The notes: generated by a model not told the origin, from the sequence alone. A stretch of DNA of 64,000 bases from Adiantum capillus-veneris (GCA_014529385.2 CM043966.1:106091087-106155086), one strand, 5' to 3'; shown: positions 32,729 through 44,533, numbered from the stretch's first letter. Numbers and translations are program-made.

Positions 32729-35700
32729 AGCAACCTCCCTTCAAAGGCCTCTCTTTGAACTGTAAAGGACTTACTGATCCTATCAGAGCCCACATGATCA
32801 AAAGGTGGCTACTGGATTCTAACTGTAAACCTGACTTCATATGTTTACAGGAACTTAAAGTCTCTAGCTTCATCCTGACTTCTAATTTGCAAAGGATTGG
32901 AGCCAATTGGAAATGGTACTGTACAAATCATGCAAATGGTAAAGGGGGAGCTGCTATAGCCATCTCTGAAAAATATGTCCCATTGGTAAAGTCAGTACAC
33001 ACCTCCTCAAATCATAGTTGGGTGGCCTTGAGTGTGGACTCTCCTTTCAACTTTACCATTGTCTCTTTATATGCTTCCAACTCTATTGCAGAGAGAACCT
33101 TTACCTGGAAAGAACTTGAAGTCCTTCCTCAACCCTGTATTCTGCTGGGAGACTTTAACATGGTGGAAGACATAGAGCAGACTGGGCCAGACAATAGGAG
33201 GTAATGAAAGGACTACCTGAAGGACCACCACAACCTGATGGACACTTCTCCCACTTCTGGCTTTACCTGGTCTAACAAACAACAAGGTAATGCATACATA
33301 GCTGCCAGACTTGATAGAATTTATATGAATTCTGGTCTTCTCAGTGAATACTGGCAGGTCAATTGTTGGAAAGATAACTCACTCTTGATGTCTGATTACT
33401 GTCCACTGATGTTTGAATGCCACAAAGAAGCTTTCACCTTCAAATCAGGTTGGCATCACATTGATCAGTCTCTCCTGCCCATCAAGTGCATTAAACAAAA
33501 AGTGAAGGAGGTCTTTCATGATGCATTTAGTAAAAAACAGTCTGCCTTTAAAGCTTGGAATGAAGCTATGAAACTGACTCAAAGAGTTTTGAAGGACTAC
33601 AAAGAAAAGGCTAAGACCATTAGGAAAAGCAGGAGAATGATGATAGAAAAGTGCATCTCTGACTTAGAGAAGGGTTCCAGTGGTGATAGTCCCCCCTCCC
33701 CTGACCTTCTTGACCTTAAGGATAAGTTGAGAAAGGAAGACCTTCTAATTGCTAAAAACTCCTTAGTATGGACTAGAGAGTTCTGGGCTGGGAAGATAGA
33801 TACTCCTGATAAAAACATGTTTGACTTGTTAAAAAAGAAAAAAATTAAGGACTTCATCCTCTTTCTCAAGGATGAAACTGGAATTGAGTCTCAATCTCAT
33901 CAGGAGAATCTGAAAACTGTTCATAACTTCTTCACTAGGGTTTTTTCAGCTCCTCCTAAAAGGGGGGTTGACATGACTAAGGCAAGGGCTAAAATTGCAA
34001 GAATAAGGAAACATATGGTTCCTCAAAGCCTGTCCAAGATGATGGATGAACCCCTCAAAGAAGAGGAGCTGAAAGAAACCATTTGTGCTATGAAAAAATG
34101 GAAATCTCCAGGCATTGATGGCATGCCTAATGAGTTTTATCAGGAGTATCAGGACTTCCTAGTTCCTCACTTGATGAAAGTCTGGCAGGAGGCTTTACAA
34201 TTAGGAGCCCTCCCCTCCTCAATGAATACAGGGGTCATTAAGCCTATACACAAAAAAGGGGATAAGGGGGACCTAAACAATTGGAGACCTATCACTTGTC
34301 TGACCTCTGCTTATAAGGTCTTTGCCTTAGCTCTTGCTAGAAGACTCAGCCCCATCATGAAGACCATCATACTTCCAGAACAAAAGGGGTTCATCAAAGA
34401 GAGGTTCATATTGGATGCTATTATTACTCTCTGGGAAACTTTTGAATATGCTGAGGAGTCTGAGCAACATTTCATGTTCTTCAAAATTGACTTTGACAAG
34501 GCCTATGACAGGATTGAGTGGGATTTTGTGTTTCAGTCTTTGCAAGATATTGGCTTTGGTAAACAATTTATAAAGTTCATTTTAGTTCTTTTTGGCAATG
34601 CTCTTGCTAAAGTAGCAAAGAATGGTGAACTGACTGATTGCATCTCCCTAAAGAGGTCCATAAGGCAGGGCTGCCCAGTAGCCCCACTTTTGTTTGCTAT
34701 AAGTTCAGATGCTTTGGGATGGCTTGTGAAAGATGCTCTAGACAAAGGGCACATTAAAGGCATCAACATACCTGGGGCTGCTAATCCTCTCTATCTCCAA
34801 CAGTTTGCTGACGACACGAATGCTATCATGTCAAATGATGAACAAAGCACCAATAGTTTCTAGGATTGTCTAACTGTTTTCTGTCTAGCCAGTGGCTCCT
34901 CCATCAACCATACCAAAACAGGGTTCAGATTCTCAGATGGAGACATTCCTACTGTCATGATTGCTGCTGGTTGCTCTCAAATACAGGACAGGCAAATTTT
35001 TAGGCTCTTGGGAATCCCAATTGGATTCAGGATAACCTTCAACCAAAGGTGCGAGTGGGTCCTAAACAAAGTCAGACAAAAAGTTTTCAAATGGAGGGAC
35101 AAGCAAGCTTCCTTTTCAAACAGGATCTTCATCCTGAACCATTACCTGCTACCTTCAGTAATATATTTTTTGTCCTGTTGGATGCCAACCAAATACCATT
35201 TTAAAAAACTTCTATCCATATTCAGGTCCTTTCTCTGGGGTTATGATGAACAATCCAGCTCAGTTCCTAAAGTTGCTTGGTCTACATGTTTCTTGTCCAA
35301 GGAAGCAGAAGGACTGGGTTTGCTTGATCTGGACACTATATCAATTAAGATGGCAGCTAAATGGATCTTGAGGAGTCTGGACTCATCGGACTAGTGGGTA
35401 GTACTAATTAAAAGAACCATTCACAAATTCAAGCTAAAGGACTACAAATCCTGGTCAAATTTGTCACTCAGGGACATCATCCTCTCCTCCAAGGACTTTG
35501 TTCCTTATGGTTCCAAGCTCATATGCAAATTCTGGTCCTCCTGGCAAATCATGAAATCAAAATGGCATTTTACTAACACTCTTCTCTCTAACAAGCATTT
35601 CTTTCTCCAGGATTCTCCTTGGACTGGTCCTTGTGCAGGTAATCTAAAGCTGGGATGCTGTAGAAGAGCACACAAATGCTTTAAGGCTGGAATTCTGAAT

Positions 35701-36547
35701 TGGGGTGACCTCTTCAGGGAAGAGTCTATCAAGGAAGTAGGGGAAATTCAAAGGTAGTTTCATCTCTCTCAAACTGATGCAATATGGTGCTTGGACAGAC
35801 TTCATGTGGTAACAAGGCAGCTTCGTCTTCCCGCTAGGGCCTCTGAAAAGTCTGCCCAACTTCCTCAAATAGCCAGTCAAATCTATTCTGCCTTCAAGAA
35901 GCAAAAAAGGGTAGGAGAGCAGCTAAAGAGAAAGCTAAACTCTAGATGGAAGCTCCAATGGAGTTGCAGGCAGTGGTCCTACAGGTTCATCTGCATATGG
36001 GCATTTGCTAACACCATTAAGGAGGGTACTCTACTTTGGCTATTAATACACCATGCTTGTTGGATAGGGCAGAAAGCTAGAAGGTGTGGTAAAGGGCATG
36101 GAATCTGCAAAAGATGTCACCTGCATACTGAAGACCACTGTCACCTCTTCTTCAACTGTCCTCTCAACAGGTCTTTTCTGGATGCTATCAAGTCCTGCTG
36201 CTACAAAGATCTCCTCTCACTTAATCACCTACAAGGAATTGCTCTTGGGGAACTGTAAAGGTCTTGATATTCCCCTTTGGAATAAATGGAGAGGTTGTAT
36301 TATCTGGTTCATCTGGAATTGTAGGAATGCTGTAACCTTTGATTCCCCGACACCCCACCTTGGTCAGCTTGTATATGAACTTGGCAGATGTGCCAAAACC
36401 CTATGTTCAAGGATTAAAGACACTCTTCCCCAGTCTACCTCTATCTCATCCCTCCAAAGAGAGCTGAACTGGCAGAAATGGGATAAAGTTATCCCTCAGT
36501 TCTTCTCCCCCACTAGACTACTCATGATGGAGTACATCCTGAAGTAA
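32725..36547 (+). pseudogene. LINE-2 ORF2: endonuclease / reverse transcriptase polyprotein
   Basis: A single frame runs from 32725 to 36258, broken by four stops (33202, 34861, 35392, 35755), then shifts once near 36,245 and ends at 36547, about 1,270 codons in all. The APE part has 'GLSLNCKGLTDP', 'DFICLQELK' and 'CILLGDFNMVE'. The final SDH is changed to SDY ('LLMSDYCPL'), which should abolish nicking. RT motifs: 'KSPGIDGMPNEFYQEYQD', 'GVIKPIHKKGDKGDLNNWRP', 'KIDFDKAYDRIEW', 'RSIRQGCPVAPLLFA' and the catalytic 'FADD' at residues 523-526 counted from 33238. Post-RT: 'FRLLGIPIGFRITFNQRCEW' and 'FLWGYDEQSSSVPKVAWSTC'. The zinc finger is 'ICKRCHLHTEDHCHLFFNCP'. No RNase H domain is visible. 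The stops look like single transitions (for example Trp to stop in 'SF*DCLTVFCLASGSS'). Confidence 0.9.
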
Positions 36548-36652
36548 CCTTTTGTTCTTAGGGCTGCCCTCCCCTAACTTGTGGGCCTTGATGTACTTAT
36601 CTCTGTTTTTCTATTAATCAAATTTTTCTACTCTTTTCAAAAAAAAAAAAAA

Positions 36653-36664
36653 ACATTGTATCTT
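36653..36664. repeat. Target-site duplication of LINE-2, right copy
   Basis: ACATTGTATCTT directly after A13-14, identical to 30778-30789. Confidence 0.85.
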
Positions 36665-37717
36665 TTTTCACTTTCGCTTATATTTTGTATTGAAAATGAA
36701 TTTCGCTTATATTAATGTTGCTGTATACCCGCGTAGAATGTGACTGGACTGCCTTGCGGCTTGCTGTTGGAAAATTGACGCCTAAGTGGCAGCCACGTGG
36801 TCGCGGGGGCCACGAGTACCCATTGGTTTTTGCCCTATAGTGCGTTGGGCATGGGCGTGGTTGTTTCTAAAATAGTACCCGCTCCAAACGGAAAATGGTC
36901 ATGTGGACTGCTGTTTTAAATGCACATCATCCCTTTGTTCGAGTCTCCAGCGTCCACATCTTCTCTCTCCTCTCTCTAGCGCCTGCGCCCACATCACTGC
37001 ATCTGCAATGTGCATGCAGCTTCTCACATCCGATGATTTGGATGGCCCATTAGAATCTAGGCATTTGGGGATTCGTTTGAAGCCCTCGTCGCCTACCTCT
37101 CTAGGCTCTAGCCCACATTTTTTCTTGCCATGCATGCAGTGAGCCCAGCGGCGCCCACATCTTCTCTCATCTCTCAGTGATTCGCTCTCTCTCGGCCTCT
37201 CTCTCTCTCTCTCTCTCTCTGTGGATGGCCCCTGGTTCTTGCGCCCCTCACTTCCCCATTGTCCTCTTTCTAATTGTTGTTTGACGTTGCTTTTAGGCCT
37301 AGCCTAGGCCATTTCAGTAGGTATGCTCGCACAGCTCCAGGTATGCCTGGGAGACGGTGGGCGTTTCTCAAGTACATGAACAGCATCTGCTAGCTCCGTT
37401 GTTTTCATGCATTTGCTCAGTCTTGCATGGCATGTGGGCAACGGCGGTAGCAGCAGGAAGAGAAGAGGAAGGCGGAAAAGGAGAAAGGTGTAAGCCTCTG
37501 CTCCTCAACTCCGTGTTTTGTATGTAAACCATCTCTGCTTGTAGCAGGAAAGGAGGTTTTTTTGATAACAAGAAAAGAGACGGTGCTTGCAGTAACATGT
37601 TACTGGGCTCAATATTCTGAGCTATGCTCGCAGACATTTAAGAGATAAGGGTTCTCTCAATCTGCCACAGAGCTACGTTTAGAAACCTCTTTTTTTCTGT
37701 CCCCTGCTTTTGGACAG
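36665..37717 (+). promoter_or_regulatory. Upstream region and probable 5' UTR (with intron) of the host gene
   Basis: The stretch leads into the intact gene starting at 37724. It holds a (CT)12 tract at 37196-37220, of the kind common in plant 5' leaders, and GC-richer sequence from about 36,760. The bases just before the start codon, a long pyrimidine run followed by tttggacag|gatcatATGG with AG at 37716-37717, look like a genuine 3' splice site. So a 5' UTR intron ending six bases before the ATG is likely. One possible donor is aaag|gtgtaagc at about 37,486. No clear TATA box was identified. Open frames on both strands at 36,899-37,142 are not supported as genes. Confidence 0.5.
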
Positions 37718-37723
37718 GATCAT

Positions 37724-39806
37724 ATGGAGGATCCCACAGAGTTTGAATCCCTTTTCAGACAAGAAGCAGCTTCAAACTTTTGGAACAACCACACCTCAAA
37801 GCCCTTTGTCAGCACTCTAACAAAGCATGCGTCATTCTCTGCAATGGCAAAGCCGGTGCAGCCTGCTTGGTTTGATGTGAGAGTGTTTTATGTCAGAGCA
37901 AGCTCATGTGTATCTGATAAAGCCCCGGATTCTCTCCTCATCGTATACCCTCAAAGGAACATTGGTGCAGAGCTTGAAGTGAATGGGGGCAGAATTTCGC
38001 CCTTAGAGAGAGCATGCTTTGTCTTGAGAAGAGATAGAGTGGATGCAGGGGCAGCGGAGGCTACCTATGTGAGCACCAACAACCTTAGAACAACCGGGGA
38101 TCTGCCATTTGAGATTTATGATAAGGATGAGCTTGTCATTTATGGGACATTAGGCAGGGGAGCTTCCACATCAGAGTATGAATCAATAAAGGATGGGCAC
38201 ATTACTGTGGCTTCCGCACCTTGCCATAGTAATGAGGCAGGATGGAGTATGGAGTGCGCATGTGGAATAAGTTCGCACTCTTGCTTCTTTTTGAAGGGCA
38301 GGATGGACTTCTCGACCGTGAATCCTACCATGGAGGTTTATGTTGCTGGTCAAAGCTGTGGCTCTCCCCTTGCCCTTACGACAACAGTTCAGTTATGCGT
38401 GAGGAAAAAGAATCTAAGGCAGTCCAGCTTGGATGTCATTCCTGAGGTTGAAGAAGCTCAACCTAATCAGATTGTTGCTAGACAGGTACAATGATAAGTG
38501 TCTACAGTGATGGTGATTTTCTACTGGGCGTTATGGTGGTAGGCTCATGTTGCATTTTTAGTTAAGGTTCTTTGCAGAAAAGCAATGTTAGTTTTCTTCT
38601 TTGGGTTTATTTTTATGATGCTTGCGATGATGGTGATTTTTCACCGGGCATTATGGTGGTAGTCTCATGTTGCATTTTAGGTTAAGCTTCTTTGCAGAAA
38701 AGTAATGTTGGTTTTCTTCTTCGGATTTAAGTTTAATGATCCTTGCAAAAGATGTTTGCAATTATGGTGATTTTTCACCTGGCATTTTGGTGGTAGTCCC
38801 CTGTTGCATTTTTAGTTAAGCTTCTTTGCAGAAAAGTAATGTTGGTTTTCTTTGGATTCTTTTTTTAATCCTTGCAGAAAAGTAATGGTGGTTTTCTTCT
38901 TCTGATTGAAATTTATGATGCTTGTGTTCATCATGAGTTTTGTGACACCGCTACCATATGGATATGGTAGTGGTGTACATGAATTTTGTGACACCGCTAC
39001 CTTGTGGCCATATGGATATGGCCACATGGTAATTTTCTGGCCTTTGTTATGGTTGTGTTGCATTCTTATTTAAAATTCTGTGCCAGTGCACTGAATTTGT
39101 TAAGAATGAGCTTTGACTCTGTGTTATCTTGATTTGGACATGGCTGCTGTTTATTTGGCGGTAGAAAAGTAGTGTTGTTTTGCTTATTCAGATTATTCTT
39201 ATTGATGCTTGTGCACATGAAGCCCTGGATTTTGTTATTCCATCTCTGCCCTCATTGGATTGTGGAAGTTAAGGACTTTTGTGCAACAGTGCCATGTGGA
39301 TATGGTTACCATTTAGATCATCCTTGCCCCCCCACTACCTTGCTTTTATTTAATGGAGTCAGGCTTCTGGCTTTTAAAACTCAGTATCAGCTAATTGGCT
39401 TTGCAGTAGTCTCTTTATTTTGGTGGTATGCCTACTTGAGCTTCTGTTTTGTAACACTTTGACACACATTGAAGGCAGGACACAGTGCTCTATTCATTGA
39501 ATGATATGAGAGCACCGTTCTTACATTTCTGGTGATATCCTTGAATGCAGGGTTTTCTGAGTTAGTTGCTTTGCCTCTTTCCAGATAGCTGAGGATGCAG
39601 TTTATGCAAAAATGGATGATCATCCTCTATCTATGAGCAGCTTTTACATGCCAATAGGTGGTGCCTACATTGGTGAGAGTGAAGGAGAACTGTCTTGGTT
39701 CAATGCAGGAGTAAGAGTTGGAGTGGGAATAGGGTTGGGATTATGTCTAGGAGTTGGTCTTGGAGTTGGGTTGCTGGTAAGACCTTTCAAAAGGCGGCTC
39801 CTATGA
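37724..39806 (+). CDS. At1g01500-like protein with C-terminal glycine-rich membrane anchor (two exons)
   Basis: Exons 37724-38485 and 39585-39806 join in phase 0 across a GT-AG intron (gacag|gtacaatg ... ctctttccag|atagctg) to give 327 residues. The protein matches, from memory, the land-plant family of Arabidopsis At1g01500, named 'erythronate-4-phosphate dehydrogenase family' in annotations although no catalytic domain or activity is established. Signature text: 'PAWFDVRVFYVRASSCVSDK', 'LEVNGGRISPLERACFVLRR', 'DRVDAGAAEATYVSTNNLRT', 'FEIYDKDELVIYGTLGRG', 'MEVYVAGQSCGSPLALTTTV', 'QLCVRKK'. Exon 2 encodes 'SEGELSWFNAGVRVGVGIGL' and 'GLCLGVGLGVGLLV', a glycine-zipper hydrophobic helix, followed by the basic tail 'RPFKRRLL'. 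That suggests a tail-anchored membrane protein with the bulk facing the cytosol; the target membrane is unknown. No frameshift or stop is present, unlike everything around it, so this is the window's one convincing functional gene. The start is chosen as the first ATG of the long frame, just after a likely splice acceptor. Confidence 0.9.
38486..39584 (+). other. Intron of the At1g01500-like gene, carrying an internal minisatellite
   Basis: A 1,099-bp GT-AG intron. From 38509 a unit of about 120-134 bp repeats three times (starts 38509, 38629, about 38763) with a shorter fourth piece to about 38930. Each has a (g)atggtgattttt(c) phrase, a ggtggta(g)(g/t)ctc phrase, gttgcattttt and ctttgcagaaaagtaatgtt. 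The repeated ctttgcag words resemble 3' splice sites. Two hairpins follow at 38945-38976 and 38999-39029. If the intron is retained, translation stops two codons into it (GTA CAA TGA). Confidence 0.85.
38945..38976. repeat. Perfect intronic hairpin, 15-bp arms
   Basis: Left arm ACACCGCTACCATAT, a two-base loop (gg), then ATATGGTAGTGGTGT, with one G-T type pairing allowed at the DNA level. A diverged second version built on the same accgctacc...atatggatatgg core follows at 38991-39029, where the arms are cc(t/a)tgtggccatat. The two hairpins are tandem relatives. Confidence 0.7.
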
Positions 39807-42800
39807 ATCGCTTTTCTTCACCAAAAGCCCTCAGTGTGGCTTGTGGGCTTCATTTTTGCAGGTAGTAGTTTTGATGGAATAAGTAGAAATTAACATGGAT
39901 TAACTGAAAAGCATAACTCTTCTAACTACATGTGTTAACTGCTTGGAATAATTTGCTTTTTCTGTTAGGGCAGCTGAGCTCAAGAATCGCTTCATGCTGA
40001 TCCGACATATTTGTATGACATCTCTTTGTACTTCGATGTATATATGGGACTTGTGTTTGTATGTATCGTCTTTTTGAGCTTTGAGAATCATGCTTTTTGC
40101 CTGCCTTGAATGTATACGTGAAAGTAGAGGAGTGGACTACTCTCATATGAGTAAAGAGAGATTGCACACAGTTAATTCATGGTACTAAGTTAAAAACTGT
40201 ATGGTTTTATGTGATTGCTTTGATGCTATGATCGCCATGGAGAAGTGGAATGTTCACTGCCAATGTGTTTTTTGTATGACAAACACCTATGGTGGTTTTT
40301 TGTTTTGGGTGTTTTTATGGTCAGCATGTCAAGTTGAAAAGCGATTTCTTGGGTTCTAATGCACTCTTGGATAAACGTTGTGTCAAATGTTGCATGAATC
40401 GGTTGAGTCGTGTTTTGTTTTAGATAACAAGCTTGGGAGCGAAAACAAACATTATTCATCACAAGCTGTCCATGTTCTAAACTTCTTAACCTTCTTGCAC
40501 TTGTCATGGAAAGATCTCTTGGTTCCAGTGTGTGTGTCTGGAAAATGTCAGGTAAATTCTTTAAACTGTGGAATATGTTGGGGTAGATTCCTTAAATGTG
40601 TAGGCTTTTATGCAATCTTCCTTGGACCTTATAGGCGTCTTTTGCCTCTTAATGTCAATCGCAGCCTTTTTCCACCTCTTGTCAATCTTGCAGGTAAATT
40701 GGGGATTTGTAGTTGGGATTAAAAATGAGAAGCAGGTTTTGTGGAGCATTTGTTTGGGTGGTTTAGGCTACCTCTGGTTCGTTAGTGACTTATGCTTGAT
40801 ATGAAGTCTGTCTCTGCATGGCACCAATTTTTTTTTTTTTTTATAGTCAATTTGATGATGCCTTTCCAATGCTGGTTTTTGCATTCAAGGCAGAGAGTGG
40901 TTGACGATTGTGGTGCCTAGATGTCAAAAAGACTCGTGCGGGTGTGAGGGTTCTATTTGTTTTTGCATGCTTATGGTTGTGATTTTTGGTGTTGTAACGT
41001 CACTTATTTCTGGTGCTAAGTGATGGGAGCCCAATTATTTTATGAGAAATGGGCAGCCTAGCATCTTTATAATAAGAAAGTTGATCTCTTCTGCACTTCT
41101 TGGATTCAGATACTGATGCAATGTTTTGTAGTGGCTGGATGCAACTTAATGAGGCTTTGATTAACATCCTGTGAGTGTATGTGCCTATCGATGCATGGAT
41201 GAGATTGGGCTCAGGTGAACAGTTTTCGATTTATGGTGAGCTGTGGACGTGTGAATCATTCATGGGGTTTTAATTATGTAGAATCTATTGTGGAAATTTA
41301 ATCAGAGGATCTTACTGCACCATCATTGTGGCCAGTGGAGCAGTATGCACGGAAAAGGTTTCTTTGTGCCACCCAAAGGTTGGTTGCTTTGTGGGCATCT
41401 GCTTTTGCAGAGGCTATGATGGTCTTTGTATATAGTGTTTTTCTAGACGGTGTGTATATCCTTTGATAGATTGAACAGGTTATGGATGGTTGCGCTGTCT
41501 ATTGGGTTACCGCTTCTGCATTATTTAGGCATAATTTTCTCTGATCGTGTGATTGTCTTTGACAGCATGTAATTTGCCAGGCTAAGATGTTGGTCTGCGG
41601 TGTGGTGGAAGGGACGAAACCTGTTTCATCTCTTCTAGCTTGCTTAGGATGTTGCTCTTGCTTGCTGATTGCCGTCTTGAATGAGACTAGTCAATTGTTA
41701 TGCTTTGGGCCTCGTGTCAGTTTTTTTTTTTTGGTTGGTTTTTGTGGGGTGGGGTGGGGTGGGGTAGGGGGTAATATCTCAAGGGCTCTTAATTGTGGAA
41801 CAGAGAGCTCTTACAACTTGCAGAAAGCTTTTTGTTTGTGAGGGAAAGACAATCATGCCTATCATGCCATGATCCCTCGTTGGGTTGCCAAAGCAGATTG
41901 GACGATGCATTCTGTCTGTCTTCTTATTTCCATTGCCCCAAGACTTTGTTGTGTGATTTTGGGACGTATCCAAGGTTCTTCAAAATACTGACCTTAGTCA
42001 ATGTTTTGACACGGTCTCCGACTATTGTTGGTATCTCGTTAGTGCCGAGAGTACCAATTTGGGTGTGACCTGTACATTGAACTGCACTCTCTAAAGAAGG
42101 TTGCATGTGTGCGCATTCAATGTTATCTTTCATGGTATGCTAGAAGTAGTGCATGTCCAAAATTTTCGACAAAAGGAATTGAGAAATCCCATCCACCCAA
42201 ATAGAGAACTACAAATGGTGAGGAAGTTGACAAATGTAGGTGAGAACCATTGCTATTTCTGTGCTTTTGTGAGTTTTATCTTGATGAGACGGTTGTCCCT
42301 CCCTTCTGACATTGAGCAGCAAAAGATTTTGCGACATTCAAAAAGCAACCGCCTCCCTTTTGGCCTGTCAGCCATCAGCCCGGACAATACTTAAAAGAAG
42401 TTTTGTCCGGACGCCTTCGACACAGACGAGGGACAAACCCATCATTCAATCAATCAATATCTGGATCGCCCATGATGATGTTGCCTGCAGCCAATATTTT
42501 GGAGATTGGCACATTAAAATAAAATAAAACAATGTTCCCTTTAATTTTCGATCTTAATCTTTAAAAGAAAATTGCGAAATTTATGCAAAAGTTTTGCAAA
42601 ATGTGGGAAACATTTACTGACCAACATTTTTTTCCTGCCCTTTTCTTTTCCTGTAAAGATTTTTGCTTCTGATGACGACTATTTTGGCTTCACCTTTGCG
42701 CTGATGTAGGTGACAAAGAACAAGTATCCACAGCCTCATTGCTGTTTGCCTCAGTGTGGATTGCCCTTATGTTCTTTGATGACATCTAAATCTACTCTTA

Positions 42801-43326
42801 AGTCTGAAGAAAAGCAGGAGTGTTACGACGTTTACATTGGTATATTCTATATGAATAAAGAAATAGACGCCCCTTTGTCACCTCCAAAGTCACCTTCTTA
42901 GCATTTTCAATTCACAATGAGGTCTCTCATAACGTAGGCATTAGGAATTCATGCCACCGTTTTGAGCGGAGCTTGGCCTGCAATTGTTTAGCTATGTTCT
43001 CACAGCCGATTGGTGGTCCTCTTCCATGCAAAAATGGCATCTTCACGTGTTGTCAATCACATTCTATGGTGGTATGTGTGGGTTTAACCATAGTGTAGGT
43101 TAGATAAAATGGTTCTTGGAATAGAGAAAGGTACACATCATTGGTAGTTTTCCCCCTTATGTCTGTGATTGTTTAATAGCTCAAGGGTTTTTCCACTATC
43201 AAACCCAACATATTATGTGAGTCTTTAGGTTGATGAAATGCCTTCAGGCTTGTAATTTGATTACGTAATACAGAAGGGTCCGAAGCCCCACTTCTTTTGC
43301 AAAATAAAATAAAATGGTATGCTCAA
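39807..43326. other. Gene-free region downstream of the host gene
   Basis: The first few hundred bases presumably hold the 3' UTR and polyadenylation site, but no convincing signal could be fixed. The rest is T- and G-rich single-copy-looking DNA with only short frames (up to 114 codons, no recognisable content). A G-rich ggggtggggtggggtagggg run lies near 41748-41770, with potential for quadruplex formation. A small hairpin (ccggacaa...ttgtccgg) lies at about 42378-42408. Confidence 0.5.
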
Positions 43327-44182
43327 TTTGGAGTTATTGTTTCAATTTGAACACACTCCAATGTCTTGCCTTTGGCTTTCCTTGTGGTCACTTATCATCA
43401 TTAGTATCATAGTATGGATGGATTGGTAGAGATGAAGGTGGTGGGCACTAGTCGTGCTTCCATTTAAGGATACTTAAATGTTCTTTTGCTGATGAAGTAT
43501 CCATTCCATTGTGGGTGATTGCAATGGTTCCTCAATCCTGCAAGCAGTGGTAATTTACTATGATTCCAAGAGCTATTCTATCCTTGTAGGTGCAACATAA
43601 TTGTGTTTGCGTTCTTGATTTGGAGTTATTTTCTATTTGAATACACCACAATATCTTGCCTCTGCCTTTCCTTGTGGTCACTTCATCATCATTAATATCA
43701 TAGTATGGATGGATTGGTAGAGGTGAAGGTGGTGGCCACTAGTCATGCTTCCATCTAAGGGTACTTAAATGTTCTTTTGCTGATGAAGTATTGATTCCAT
43801 TGTGGGTGATTGCAATGGTCCCTTGATTATGCAAGCGGTGGTGATTTACTATGATTCCAAGAGCTATTTTATACTTGTAGGTGCAACATAATTGTGTTTG
43901 CATTCTGGATTTGGAGTTATTGTTTCTATTTGAACACACCACAATATCTTTCCTTTGCCTTTCCTTGTGGTCATTTCATCATCATTAATATCATAGTATG
44001 GATGGATTGGTAGAGGTGAAGGTGGTGGCCACTAGTCGCGCTTCCATCTAAGGGTACTTAAAATGTTCTTTTGCTGATGAAGTATCCATTCCATTGTGGG
44101 TAACTGCAATGGTTCCTCAATCATGCAAACGGTGGTAGCTATTCTATCCTTATAGGTGCAACATAATTGTGTTTGCGTTCTC
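43327..44182. repeat. Tandem repeat, ~292-bp unit, three copies
   Basis: tttggagttatt begins each unit at 43327, 43619 and 43910. Each continues with ttgcctttggctttccttgtggtca variants, catagtatggatggattggt, agaggtgaaggtggtgg, gttcttttgctgatgaagta, gggtgattgcaatggt and aggtgcaacataattgtgtttg. The third copy lacks about 25 bp near its end. Two minus-strand open frames (43739-43942, 44032-44277) share protein text because they lie in different copies, and I do not regard them as genes. Confidence 0.92.
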
Positions 44183-44531
44183 CTACGCTCAAGGCATATA
44201 GTTTCACCCCTATCGGCAAATCTTTTGGTTCCTCGAGTCAGAAGAGTTTCCTTAAGTACAGTAAATATGCACTCCAAAATTAGAAACTAGTCTCTTGGTG
44301 GGTGTTGCTATAGAATCTAACAGGACATACATAGATTTCCATCAAGCATCTAGCACTAAAGTAACGAAGTACAAAGTGCATTGACAAATTTTTAAAGAAG
44401 TATTCCATGTATGATGATTGATTAGCTCTATAGATGTTGTAAAATGGTCCACGGCATTGACGAACTTTAAAAAAAGAATTGCATGTGTGTTTATCACTCT
44501 AAATCAAATGTAGTCAATTTTCTCTTATTTC

Positions 44532-44533
<2 letters not shown>

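Larger units (their letters stand above)
30790..36652 (+). mobile_element. LINE-2: essentially full-length L1-type non-LTR retrotransposon
   Basis: Bounded by 12-bp target duplications and ending in a poly(A) run (about 36,640-36,652), 5.86 kb long. It has a 5' UTR of about 200 bp, ORF1 and an overlapping ORF2 with APE, RT and zf-RVT domains. The inactivating changes are one ORF1 frameshift, four in-frame ORF2 stops and one late ORF2 frameshift. The intact length, perfect target duplication and long single frame of ORF2 suggest a moderately recent insertion. It landed about 45 bp beyond the 5' end of LINE-1 in the opposite orientation. Confidence 0.93.

Noticed and set aside
40378-40722. 114-codon plus frame downstream of the host gene as an extra exon
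   Set aside because: No splice-site pairing with the host gene, whose stop at 39804-39806 gives a complete protein, and no recognisable content.
43739-44277. Two related minus-strand frames
   Set aside because: They fall in different copies of the 292-bp tandem repeat, so the similarity reflects the DNA repeat.
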